Notes under the pieces: generated by a model
Told to the model about the DNA's origin: nothing
What the model saw: the letters and a program-made list of their open reading frames with translations, nothing else
Databases searched by the model: none
Made by a program: the position numbers and the translations under genes
Origin: an uncultured Alcaligenaceae bacterium
GTDB lineage: Bacteria > Pseudomonadota > Gammaproteobacteria > Burkholderiales > Burkholderiaceae_B
DNA length: 40,652 nucleotides
Assembly: GCA_937908115.1 (NCBI GenBank)
Contig: CALEQZ010000040.1
Coordinates: 1-40,652, forward strand
Direction of reading: 5' to 3'
Shown: one piece after another, positions 34,501 through 40,652 of the stretch
Numbering within the stretch: position 1 is the first letter of the stretch
Layout: every line of letters begins with the position of its first letter

Positions 34501-36050
34501 AGCTTGTCACTGGACGACTGGATGGTGCCGTTGACGGTGATGTGCCGCGCCGCCTGCAAGGTCAGTGTGGCCTCACCGCCCGCTGTCTTGTCGATGACCG
34601 CGCCCGAATCCACCGTAATGTCGCCCGCCTGCGTGCCGCTCGTGCCTGTCGTGATCGTGACGCTGGTGCCATTGTTCAGGCTATCGTTGATGGACGACGC
34701 AGCGACCGTGGCATTGTCGTCGATGGGAACAAAGACGTTACCATCCTCGAAGCTGCCGCCTGAGCCCGGGCCGCTGGAAATAGTGACGTTGCGCGGGTCC
34801 ATCAGCCAGGTTCCGGCCTTCCCATGCGCGGCGCTGGCGTCGACCCGGCCTGATGCGTCCAGCCAGTTCTTGCCGGACGTTTCCACCAGGCCGCCGTTGC
34901 CGCCTTGGGCACCACCGCGCGCGGAGATCCGTCCATAAAAGCGCGTGGTGTCGTCGGACCACACCACCACGGTGCCGCCGTCACCGCTTGCGGTGGCATC
35001 GGCATTCAAGACCGCACCCGCGTCGATGAAAGCGGCCTGGGCGTTGCGTACTGTTCCATTGCCCTGAAAGCCGCCGCCGACCAGGATTACCCCGCCCCCG
35101 GCAGCGCCGCTCGCGTCTATCGTGCCGGTTACGGCAACCTTTTCGCCCAGCACCTGCACTTGGCCGCCACGATCGCCACCTCCCTGTCCCGAGGCATCGA
35201 GCAATCCATGGTTGACCGTCACGCCCCCGTCGCCGCCGTCCAGGACGATGCGCCCCTGCCGCTGACCGATGCTACGCGCGCGGATCACGCCGGTGTTCTC
35301 CACCACCGTCGCCTGCAGCGCGTCGCGCGACTTGGCTTGCATGAGCACGACGCCGCCGTCGGCCTGTATCAACCCCGCATTGACCGCCTGCGCCTGCAAC
35401 GCGGCGCGATCAACCTCCACGCTGATCAGTCCGTCGCCATCGAAATCCAGGCGGACCTTATCGCCGGCGGCCAGTGCCGTCACGCCGCCTGGCGTACGGA
35501 TCTCGCCGACGTTGCGTACGCGCGCACCGACCAGAGCCACGCCGCCTTGTGCACGGATCGAGCCGGCGTTGACCACTTCGCCCCCGCCTGAGCCGTCGAA
35601 CACGTAATCGCCCGCCAGGAAGCGCTGGTCCGACAGGTCCAGGGTGCTTGCCACCAGGCCGCCAACGTCCACGCTCGCGCCGGGTGCAAAGTAGACGCCG
35701 TTGGGGTTGACCAAGAACACCTGTCCATTGGACGTCAGGCTGCCGAAGACTTGCGACGCGCTGCCGCCTGTTACCCGGTTGAGCGCCACGGCCGAAGACG
35801 AAGGCTGGTTGAAATGCACCTTCGCCTTCGACCCAATGTCGAAGCTGCGCCAGTTGGTGATGAGCCGGTGGCTGTGCTGGTCGATCACCATACTGCGACC
35901 GCCGGTCCGGATATCGCCGCTGCCAGCGACGATATTGCCGCCCTGGGGCAGGGCACCGGCATCCAGCGCCAGCGCAGGTGCCGGCACCAGCGCGCAGGCC
36001 AACACCCTGCACAACGGACGCAGCGAAAAGGGTCGCTTCGGAGCATGCAT
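31539..36050 (-). CDS. Two-partner-secretion exoprotein (TpsA, filamentous-haemagglutinin/HMW-like)
   Basis: The 1503-residue protein has a signal peptide (about 1-28) and an N-terminal TPS domain: NIVAGSGDIRTGGRSMVIDQ, then FVFGSLTSNG-type repeats and the hallmark VNPNGVYFAPGASVDVGGLV near residue 115. A beta-helix-like body follows, with GTWLMDPRNVTISSG typical of HMW-type adhesins. Three long repeats lie at roughly residues 515-1190. The C-terminus is acidic and contains DCVEDCDDEEDD, a Cys-x3-Cys pair 13-17 residues from the end; paired C-terminal cysteines anchor HMW1 to its transporter, so surface retention is plausible. The ATG follows GGAGG and lies 12 bp after the TpsB-porin stop. 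Function as an adhesin is inferred. Confidence 0.88.
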   Translation of the reverse strand: MHAPKRPFSLRPLCRVLACALVPAPALALDAGALPQGGNIVAGSGDIRTGGRSMVIDQHSHRLITNWRSFDIGSKAKVHFNQPSSSAVALNRVTGGSASQVFGSLTSNGQVFLVNPNGVYFAPGASVDVGGLVASTLDLSDQRFLAGDYVFDGSGGGEVVNAGSIRAQGGVALVGARVRNVGEIRTPGGVTALAAGDKVRLDFDGDGLISVEVDRAALQAQAVNAGLIQADGGVVLMQAKSRDALQATVVENTGVIRARSIGQRQGRIVLDGGDGGVTVNHGLLDASGQGGGDRGGQVQVLGEKVAVTGTIDASGAAGGGVILVGGGFQGNGTVRNAQAAFIDAGAVLNADATASGDGGTVVVWSDDTTRFYGRISARGGAQGGNGGLVETSGKNWLDASGRVDASAAHGKAGTWLMDPRNVTISSGPGSGGSFEDGNVFVPIDDNATVAASSINDSLNNGTSVTITTGTSGTQAGDITVDSGAVIDKTAGGEATLTLQAARHITVNGTIQSSSDKLNIVLNSRAQDGAIGHVNVDGASIATNGGSLVIGGGSDPTTGYAIGASSGVTNGVRIANSTIDTGAGDITINGQAGTSTAAGVSLPDSASSTITTTSGDITIRGRATGGNAVLIQGTQTVQTDSGSISLSGEADSGRGFRLGSSSSGTVLVKTNSGSIHLSAKSQTGDGISFLNGFTMQTTSGDIALDSDAVIEFKGGKVHSTDGGNVTVAGDADITMERADIRTGGGVLDVRAGTNIEVTEDTVLETDGGRMTLNSRAQGGTTGYVNLDKSSVDTGGGDLVIGGGVDPTTGYAIGASSGITNGVRIAGSTIDTGAGDITINGQAGTTGAAGVSLPSTAGSTITTTSGNIVVRGRAVGGNAVLIQGAQTIKTDSGSISLTGVSDSGNGLRLGSNVSNVLLQTGTGSIHLSGSTQTGLGISVVAGFTLKTAGGDVALDSLGDLEIANASVATAGGDVTIRATRHIAFKGSAPSEITSAGGSIVLNARSSGAAQGYVDLRGATLLSSGGDIVIGGGTDPTSGYAIGADTTSGGQITNGVRFGETVLDAGAGDIVVNGQGGTEAATGVSLANSSTNVIRTTTGNIAINGASHASASSSGSGVIVQTGNHTISSDSGRIAINGHSHGSGDGVRVGTTGVSTIRVSTGGDIVIAGTSAGAGDGANVGGGDLVIEAQGGGTLTVRGRSADGNGVTVGPVGSTSTTTLRTARGGIVIDGESVNGYGVNLYASATSGDTAGRGVAIVESTAGGDIRMRGASIASVGLRNSPISTGDTRVTAVGGNIVLEGHSQQDDAVQISPSLKTTTGNAASSAYQALNGGNLTVLGDRISVAGNRTAFQGSGGRLTIAPTTPGVTVGFGSGTEGELYLSNTALRSIEGVWSEIVVGSPTAGRVEIGATLPENIRVQPRAVDRYNTPKPGDPYGADARLAVAQAQMEAGAPLRLAALDAPLRMDRDAAVLPGTAGQQAGTAPSVDVDCVEDCDDEEDDIPAEDE
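32490..34505 (-). repeat. Three tandem long repeats inside the TpsA gene
   Basis: The unit starts at a Leu-Asn-Ser/Ala-Arg motif and includes LVIGGGxDPTTGYAIGASSG, ITNGVRI, DTGAGDITINGQAGT and GNAVLIQG. Copies run about 34505-33759, 33758-33072 and 33071-32490. The first two are clearly similar in DNA as well as protein; the third is shorter and more diverged. They should add turns to the beta-helix and could recombine. Confidence 0.75.
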
Positions 36051-36062
36051 GACTGGCCTCCG

Positions 36063-39056
36063 TCAGAATCGATGGATCACGCCAACGCCGCAGGCTTGCA
36101 GGTCAGAACCCACTCCGGCGCCGAAGATGCCACCGGGCGAGAAGTTGTAGCTCGCCGAATGGCCGTTGAAGATGCGCGCGTACTGCACGTACAGGTCGGT
36201 GCGCGACGATAGCGAATAGCGGGCGCCCAGGCTCAGCATGTACGCCTCCAGTCCATCGGTGCTGCACCCTTGCTGCGCCGGATCCGTGCTGGCCACCCGG
36301 CACTTGCCCTGGTCGGCATAACCGGCGCTGCCCTGCAGCGTGACCGGACCGACGCGATGGCGCACGCCCAGCCAGACGGCATCGCGCGAATAGCTGACCA
36401 ATGTCGGCGCACTGGCCGGCACGACGCCTGACTGCGAATAGGACAGGCGCTCCCAAATGAGAGACAGGCGCGTGTCCTCGCTCACGTCATAGCGGATGCC
36501 CAGCTTGATGCCGCGGTCGCGCGATTCGGTCCGGGCCGTTGGGCCAATCCGCGATCCTACGCCGCGCCCGGATGCGCCGCGCGAAAACAGTGACGCGACG
36601 CCGAAGAAATTATCGTGCTGCTCGTAAGCCGCGGTCACCAGCAAGGGTCCGTTGCGCCAGGTCAGGCTGCCCGCCCATATCAAGGGCTTAGGCGTATGCT
36701 CGGACAGCTTTTGCCCGCCCGGCGCCACCATGGCACGCACCGACCAACCGTTCCAGCTGGGCGACCAATACTGCAGGCTGTCCTTCTGGCGCCGCGCAAA
36801 GGATGCGTCTGCGGCACTGCTGCTGCGGTCGGTGGCAGTCTTGATGGGCGAGGACGTCCCGCCCGAGCCGACGCCAAAGCCAGGAGTGCCAAGGATGTTG
36901 TAGTAGGCCGTGACCTGGGTGCCGCCAAACGGGTCGAAGCCCGACGTCGCCGATTTGTACGGGCTGTCCCACTGGCCGCCCATTAGCGTGCCCCAGTGGC
37001 GCCCCTGCAGCCCGACCCCGGTGTTGCGGGCTGCTATCTCGCCTTCGCCGGTGCGCATGTCCAACGAAGACTCGATCTGGTACCAGACGCGGGTGCCGGC
37101 GCCCAGGCTTTCGCTGCCTCGTATCCCCCAGTTCGACGAATTGCTAACCATGCGCACGCCCGTACCGGAGTCCACGCCGGTGGGTGCGGCCGACGGCGTG
37201 GCGCCCCGCCCGCTTGCCTGCGGCGTAGCGCCGTTGCGCGTAGCCACCTGGACATCCATGTTGATCGTCCCGTAGAAGCGCACGTTCGATCGCGGTATGG
37301 GCTTGGTGCTGGCCACCCGCGTGGGCCCGGCCGCTGGAAATGCCGCAGCCACCAGCGCCGGCACGGCGCCCGGCGCCAGCGACGCCGACAGCCAAAACCT
37401 TTCACCGGTGTTCAGACCCGACAGGCGGGGTTGCCCAGGCGGACGAGCGGCATAGACGGCGCGCAGATAGCCGTAGCGTCCCAAGTCCCAGTGCGCGCCT
37501 GCGCCGTAGGACCACAGTCCCAGAGAATTGTCATCGTCGTTCCAGGCATGGCGGTTGATGCGAACGCGCCCACCGTCGATGAAGCCGAAGGCGTATAGGC
37601 CGCCGAAAATGGCGCGACGCAACTCCAGGCTACCCAGGATCCCTTGATCTCCGCCGGCCTCTCCGCTTTCGTAGGCGCGCACGCCGGTGGGACCACCCAA
37701 ATAAAACTTCTCCGACGCGTCCAAGTTACGCGAAGCGAGCTGCGCACGCGCCTTGAACGCCAGCGACCAACTGTCATCCAAGCGCTGCAGCCGGTCTAGA
37801 TCCAGATTCAACTTGGCGAACGAACCGGCTCGGCCAGCCGTGGCGCGGTCCCAATCGGCATCTTCGACCGAGCGCAATTCCAGGTGGCCAAGGGTCAGCG
37901 ATGCCTGCCACAGCGTCGCCCCGCCACCGCCCCAGCCATCGCGCCAGTCTCCCCGCAAGCCAGCCTGCAGCGCCTGCACACGCTTGGGCGTGTCCACGCC
38001 GAACACCCCAATGCGCTCGTCCAGGTCGGTATGCGATAGCGTGCCGAAGGCCCAGGTGCTGGCCGCACGGCTACGCATCAGCGGATAGCGCAGGCCAAAC
38101 TCGTAGCGAGTCGCGCTGCCCTTGATGTCCAGGGCATCGAAAGGCCCGCCCAAGCGGTAGTCCACGCGGGAGATCGCCGCATGGCTGCGCAAGCCACCGG
38201 CCCCAAGCGGCGCATCCCAGCTAGCCGTCAGGCTTTGCAGGTCCCCGGTGGTGCGCATTGCCTCGAAAGTCAGCCGGTCGCCTAGTCCCCAGAGGTCATC
38301 CAAATCGAATCGCAAGCCGTAGCGCTGCTGCCCCGAGTACCGGTTGCCAAAATTGTCCGCCGAGGCAAGGGCGGCGACCTGATCACCTTGGGCGACGGAC
38401 ACCACCAGGTCGACCGTGCCGGATTGCTCGCCCGCGCGCAACACCGACTCGACTGAGATGCCCGGAAAATCCGACAGCACCAGCAGGGCCCGCTCCAGGG
38501 TCGGCATATGCAGCGGCTTGCCCTCGACCAGCGGCGCCAGCACGGCACTGATGCGCTCGGCACTCAACCGCACAGTGTCATCGCGCTGTACCAGCACGCG
38601 GCCCAACTGCGCCTCGATGACGCGGATAAGAACTTCACCGTCGCGCACTTCCTGCGCCGGCACCACCGCCTGGGCCAGCGTATAGCCTTGCTCGCGATAA
38701 AAGGCCGCTACGTGGTCAGCCACGGCATGGATCTGGCCAAGCGTCAGATCCCGATCCTGCGCATCGGCGACCAGCGCGCGCAGGCGCTCTTCGTCGTAAA
38801 GAGTGTTGCCGTCGAACACGAAACGCCGCACGCGCAGGCGCGGCGCATACGTGTCTTCGGGCGCGGCGTCTTTCGATACGTTGGATCCGTCTATGCGCAA
38901 TTGCAGCGAATCGGCCGGCACCTTCTCCGGTGCCTGGCCAAAGCTGCGTACCGATTCCAACACGCTGCCCGGCCTGGCCCCACCCACCTGGGCTGCAGCC
39001 GAACTGGCCGTCACGGCTGCCACAAGCAGCATGAATGCAGGTCTGCGCACAACCAC
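36063..39056 (-). CDS. TpsB secretion transporter fused to a Gram-negative porin
   Basis: The 997-residue outer-membrane protein has a signal peptide (1-22), a periplasmic linker and POTRA domains (about 74-225; RVRRFVFDGNTLY opens the first). A ShlB/FhaC-type barrel follows (about 226-558) with GPTGVRAYESGE (the VRGY-type motif) and GFIDGGRVRIN. A linker of about 30 residues leads without interruption to a complete Porin_4-type porin (about 590-997): NVRFYGTINMDV, WGIRGSESLGAGTRVWYQIESSL, GLQGRHWGTLMGGQWDSPYK and a C-terminal Phe in GVIHRF. TpsB proteins normally end near residue 560-590. The start is GTG 39056 with AGGGGGG six bases upstream; the frame continues to 39188 without similarity. 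It heads the operon before tpsA. Confidence 0.88.
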   Translation of the reverse strand: MVVRRPAFMLLVAAVTASSAAAQVGGARPGSVLESVRSFGQAPEKVPADSLQLRIDGSNVSKDAAPEDTYAPRLRVRRFVFDGNTLYDEERLRALVADAQDRDLTLGQIHAVADHVAAFYREQGYTLAQAVVPAQEVRDGEVLIRVIEAQLGRVLVQRDDTVRLSAERISAVLAPLVEGKPLHMPTLERALLVLSDFPGISVESVLRAGEQSGTVDLVVSVAQGDQVAALASADNFGNRYSGQQRYGLRFDLDDLWGLGDRLTFEAMRTTGDLQSLTASWDAPLGAGGLRSHAAISRVDYRLGGPFDALDIKGSATRYEFGLRYPLMRSRAASTWAFGTLSHTDLDERIGVFGVDTPKRVQALQAGLRGDWRDGWGGGGATLWQASLTLGHLELRSVEDADWDRATAGRAGSFAKLNLDLDRLQRLDDSWSLAFKARAQLASRNLDASEKFYLGGPTGVRAYESGEAGGDQGILGSLELRRAIFGGLYAFGFIDGGRVRINRHAWNDDDNSLGLWSYGAGAHWDLGRYGYLRAVYAARPPGQPRLSGLNTGERFWLSASLAPGAVPALVAAAFPAAGPTRVASTKPIPRSNVRFYGTINMDVQVATRNGATPQASGRGATPSAAPTGVDSGTGVRMVSNSSNWGIRGSESLGAGTRVWYQIESSLDMRTGEGEIAARNTGVGLQGRHWGTLMGGQWDSPYKSATSGFDPFGGTQVTAYYNILGTPGFGVGSGGTSSPIKTATDRSSSAADASFARRQKDSLQYWSPSWNGWSVRAMVAPGGQKLSEHTPKPLIWAGSLTWRNGPLLVTAAYEQHDNFFGVASLFSRGASGRGVGSRIGPTARTESRDRGIKLGIRYDVSEDTRLSLIWERLSYSQSGVVPASAPTLVSYSRDAVWLGVRHRVGPVTLQGSAGYADQGKCRVASTDPAQQGCSTDGLEAYMLSLGARYSLSSRTDLYVQYARIFNGHSASYNFSPGGIFGAGVGSDLQACGVGVIHRF

Positions 39057-39242
39057 TGCGATCCCCCCCTGTTTTGATTGGTCGCACTTGCACTTGCCCT
39101 GCCAGCCTGCCGATCTGCAGCTTTGCCCGTGGCCAGGGCTGCGCGCGCATCGACACAAGCCTTGCCAAGCGCAAGCCGTGCTACACATGGCAAGGGATTG
39201 TTGGAAAAACGATCGCGTGGGACAAATAGCTAACGCGCAAGC

Positions 39243-39272
39243 TTGGATAACCTATGGTTATGCTCCTACAAT
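39243..39272 (+). promoter_or_regulatory. LysR promoter overlapped by a T-N11-A palindrome
   Basis: TTGGAT (39243-39248) and TACAAT (39267-39272), 18 bp apart, form a good sigma-70 promoter 32 bp before the LysR ATG. The perfect palindrome ATAACC-TAT-GGTTAT (39247-39261) overlaps it and fits the LysR box, with T at 39248 and A at 39260. It lies in the divergent region shared with the tpsB-porin gene, 191 bp from that GTG. Autorepression plus activation of the secretion operon is the usual LysR arrangement; here it is inferred. Confidence 0.6.
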
Positions 39273-39304
39273 GAACTCGAGTTTCCTCGATCAGGGTTTT
39301 CCCC

Positions 39305-40222
39305 ATGCGCTTGCGCCACATCGAGATCTTCGAAGCCATCCGCCGTACGGGCTCGCTGACCGAAGCCGCCCAGATCCTGCATGTTTCGCAGCCCGCAGCC
39401 AGCAAGATGCTGGCGCATGCCGAGGCACAGCTCGGCTTCAAGCTCTTCGAGCGGGTCAAGGGGCGGTTGCGCGCCACGCGTGAAGCGGAAATCCTCGCCC
39501 CCCAAGTCACCCAGCTGACGCAAAACCTATCCAGCGTGCGCAGGCTGGCGACCAGCCTGCGTTACAGCCAGCGTGGCCACTTGCGCGTGGGCTGCACGCC
39601 GGCATTGGGGCTTGGCCTGCTGCCGCCAGCCGTACGGGCAAGCCGCGACGCCCACCCAGGCGTGAGCTTTTCCATCCATACGCATCACAGCGCCGAACTC
39701 ATCGACGGACTGCTCTCTCGCGAACTGGATCTCGTGGTGACCTTCGCCACGCAAGAGCATCCCGGCATCGAGCGCATGCCGATCGGCCAGACCGAGCTCG
39801 TGCACATCGGCACGCGCCGGAGGTCCGGGCCCCTGGACCTGAAAACCTGGAAGCCTGACAACCTGATCGCGTTGGATGCGCGCGATCCCACGGGCGCGGT
39901 GCTGCACCAGGCGATGGAGTCGTTGGGGGTGTCAGCCAAGGTATCGATGCACGTGCAGACCCATTACGTGGCCTGCGCGCTGGCCGAAGCCGGCTGCGGC
40001 GAGACCGTGGTCGACGCCATCACCGGGCGTGCAATGCTGCGTCCTGGCATGGTGCTGACCCGCTTGCGGCCGAGACTGCGCATACCCATCAGCGTCATGG
40101 TCCACGGGCAGGATCCGCTATCGGCACTGCACCGCAGCTTCATCGATCGCCTGACGGCGGTGTGCCGCGAATTCGAAGAGTGGGAACAAGCCACCACGCA
40201 CGGCAATGCGCGCCAGGCCTGA
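39305..40222 (+). CDS. LysR-type regulator divergent from the TpsB-porin operon
   Basis: The 305-residue regulator has its DNA-binding domain at residues 1-62 (RLRHIEIFEAIRRTGSLTEAAQ, then VSQPAASKMLAHAEAQLGFKLF). The first effector subdomain begins near 90 (GHLRVGCTPALGLGLLPPAVR) and the second near 160. Length is normal and nothing is disrupted. The ATG follows ATCAGGGTTTTCCCC, a weak ribosome site. Its own promoter carries a LysR box (39247-39261). It probably controls the divergent four-gene secretion/GGT unit and could also act on the gene starting at 40550. The VSQPAASKML helix resembles CbbR/CynR-like members only generally; the effector is unknown. Confidence 0.9.
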   Translation: MRLRHIEIFEAIRRTGSLTEAAQILHVSQPAASKMLAHAEAQLGFKLFERVKGRLRATREAEILAPQVTQLTQNLSSVRRLATSLRYSQRGHLRVGCTPALGLGLLPPAVRASRDAHPGVSFSIHTHHSAELIDGLLSRELDLVVTFATQEHPGIERMPIGQTELVHIGTRRRSGPLDLKTWKPDNLIALDARDPTGAVLHQAMESLGVSAKVSMHVQTHYVACALAEAGCGETVVDAITGRAMLRPGMVLTRLRPRLRIPISVMVHGQDPLSALHRSFIDRLTAVCREFEEWEQATTHGNARQA

Positions 40223-40549
40223 CGCCAGCCGCATTCCATAAGGTTATGCATGGCTGAACGATCGTTATTTGCTCCACGTAACGCACGTTGAGAGAATGCG
40301 TCCGGGTATTGCGTAGGCCCTCGCCTGGCCAACCGATTAAGTCCCCGCGGGACGCCGGCGCGCTCCGGGGTTGGTGGCGTGCCGCTAAGCGGCGCCGCCG
40401 CAACGCATGCGCAGCCGCGCCATGCCCACGTCATCCGAATAGAAACGATTCCGCATCCAGGCGTCCGGTCCGGCGACTGGAGAAGGAATCCCGATTAAAG
40501 GCCGGCACGCCGGCCACAACAGGGGAAACCCATCCTGCAAGGAGCTCTC
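40223..40549. other. Intergenic region without a gene; short palindromes
   Basis: No credible gene lies in these 327 bp. Visible elements are CATAA-GG-TTATG (40237-40248), which shares GGTTATGC with the LysR box at 39247-39261; the palindrome AACGATCGTT (40257-40266); a GCCGC-TAA-GCGGC hairpin (40381-40393); and GGCCGG-CACG-CCGGCC (40500-40515) close to the next start. The first could be a second site for the LysR protein; the hairpins lack T-runs. Confidence 0.45.
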
Positions 40550-40652
40550 ATGCTTACCATCGCAAAGAACCGCTTCCGCACCAAGCCATTGGCGTTTGCC
40601 GCGGCCGCGGCGCTGGTTGCGACGCTTGGCGCGCCGCAGCCGGCGGCGGCGC
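40550..40652 (+). CDS. Start of an exported protein (3' end outside window)
   Basis: The ATG at 40550 follows CAAGGAGCTCTC, a strong ribosome site. The 34 codons visible encode a typical Sec signal: a basic start (MLTIAKNRFRTKPL), a hydrophobic Ala-rich core and an Ala-rich cleavage region. The frame is open to the right edge. A periplasmic binding protein of the Bug type would be common at such a spot behind a LysR gene in this group, but nothing in the sequence proves it. Confidence 0.65.
   Translation, partial: MLTIAKNRFRTKPLAFAAAAALVATLGAPQPAAA

Noticed and set aside
32490..34505. A CRISPR array or mobile repeat cluster
   Set aside because: The repeats are about 600-750 bp, coding, diverged and in frame, without spacers or terminal inverted repeats.
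39057..39188. An upstream ATG (39188) adding 44 residues to the TpsB-porin protein
   Set aside because: The added residues are Cys-rich without similarity, and would place the signal peptide internally. GTG 39056 has a strong ribosome site six bases upstream and starts the signal peptide.

Overview
The window reads as chromosome of a G+C-rich betaproteobacterium of the order Burkholderiales, most like Bordetella or Achromobacter (Alcaligenaceae). The grounds are uniformly G/C third positions, a Bug/TctC-type binding protein, a Porin_4-type porin, a phospholipase A1 with a long N-terminal extension, DUF3182 and DUF2784 proteins, and several LysR regulators. This assignment is inferred from protein families, not from a database search. 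I see no CRISPR array, insertion sequence, prophage or replication origin.

Layout. Positions 1-2225 carry a molybdate ABC transporter in the order modB-modA-modC. A SulP anion transporter (2403-4073) and an orphan MotA/MotB-type stator pair (4324-6515) follow. A perfect 18-bp inverted repeat precedes an unrecognised gene (6635-7168), which converges on an MFS permease whose 5' end lies inside a decayed LysR gene. From 8906 to 16246 are a lipocalin, a small lipoprotein, tRNA-His, a cardiolipin synthase-type enzyme, tRNA-Arg, outer-membrane phospholipase A, a hybrid histidine kinase and two small membrane proteins. From 16280 to 20131 a Bug receptor and a LysR regulator are divergent from an acetolactate-synthase-like thiamine-diphosphate enzyme, with a clear T-N11-A operator between them. 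From 20319 to 28014 come a DUF3182/hydrolase group, a minus-strand metabolic group (nitronate monooxygenase-like, an SDR lacking its catalytic residues, ornithine cyclodeaminase-like, HemC paralogue), and a D-amino-acid dehydrogenase.

The most unusual region is 28046-40222. A LysR gene (39305-40222) is divergent from four minus-strand genes that look like one transcription unit. The first encodes a two-partner-secretion transporter (TpsB) fused in frame to a complete Gram-negative porin, so one polypeptide should contain two POTRA domains and two beta-barrels. The second encodes its likely exoprotein (TpsA), with three long internal repeats and an acidic tail holding a Cys-x3-Cys pair. The third encodes an exported dienelactone-hydrolase-like enzyme. 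The fourth encodes a paralogue of that hydrolase, lacking nucleophile and histidine, fused to a full gamma-glutamyltranspeptidase. Overlaps, short gaps and good ribosome sites link the genes.

My working reading is a LysR-controlled envelope system that exports and probably anchors a surface protein, opens a pore in the same outer-membrane polypeptide, and handles a substrate (perhaps a gamma-glutamyl compound or ester) in the periplasm. The architecture is visible in the sequence; the biological role is inference.
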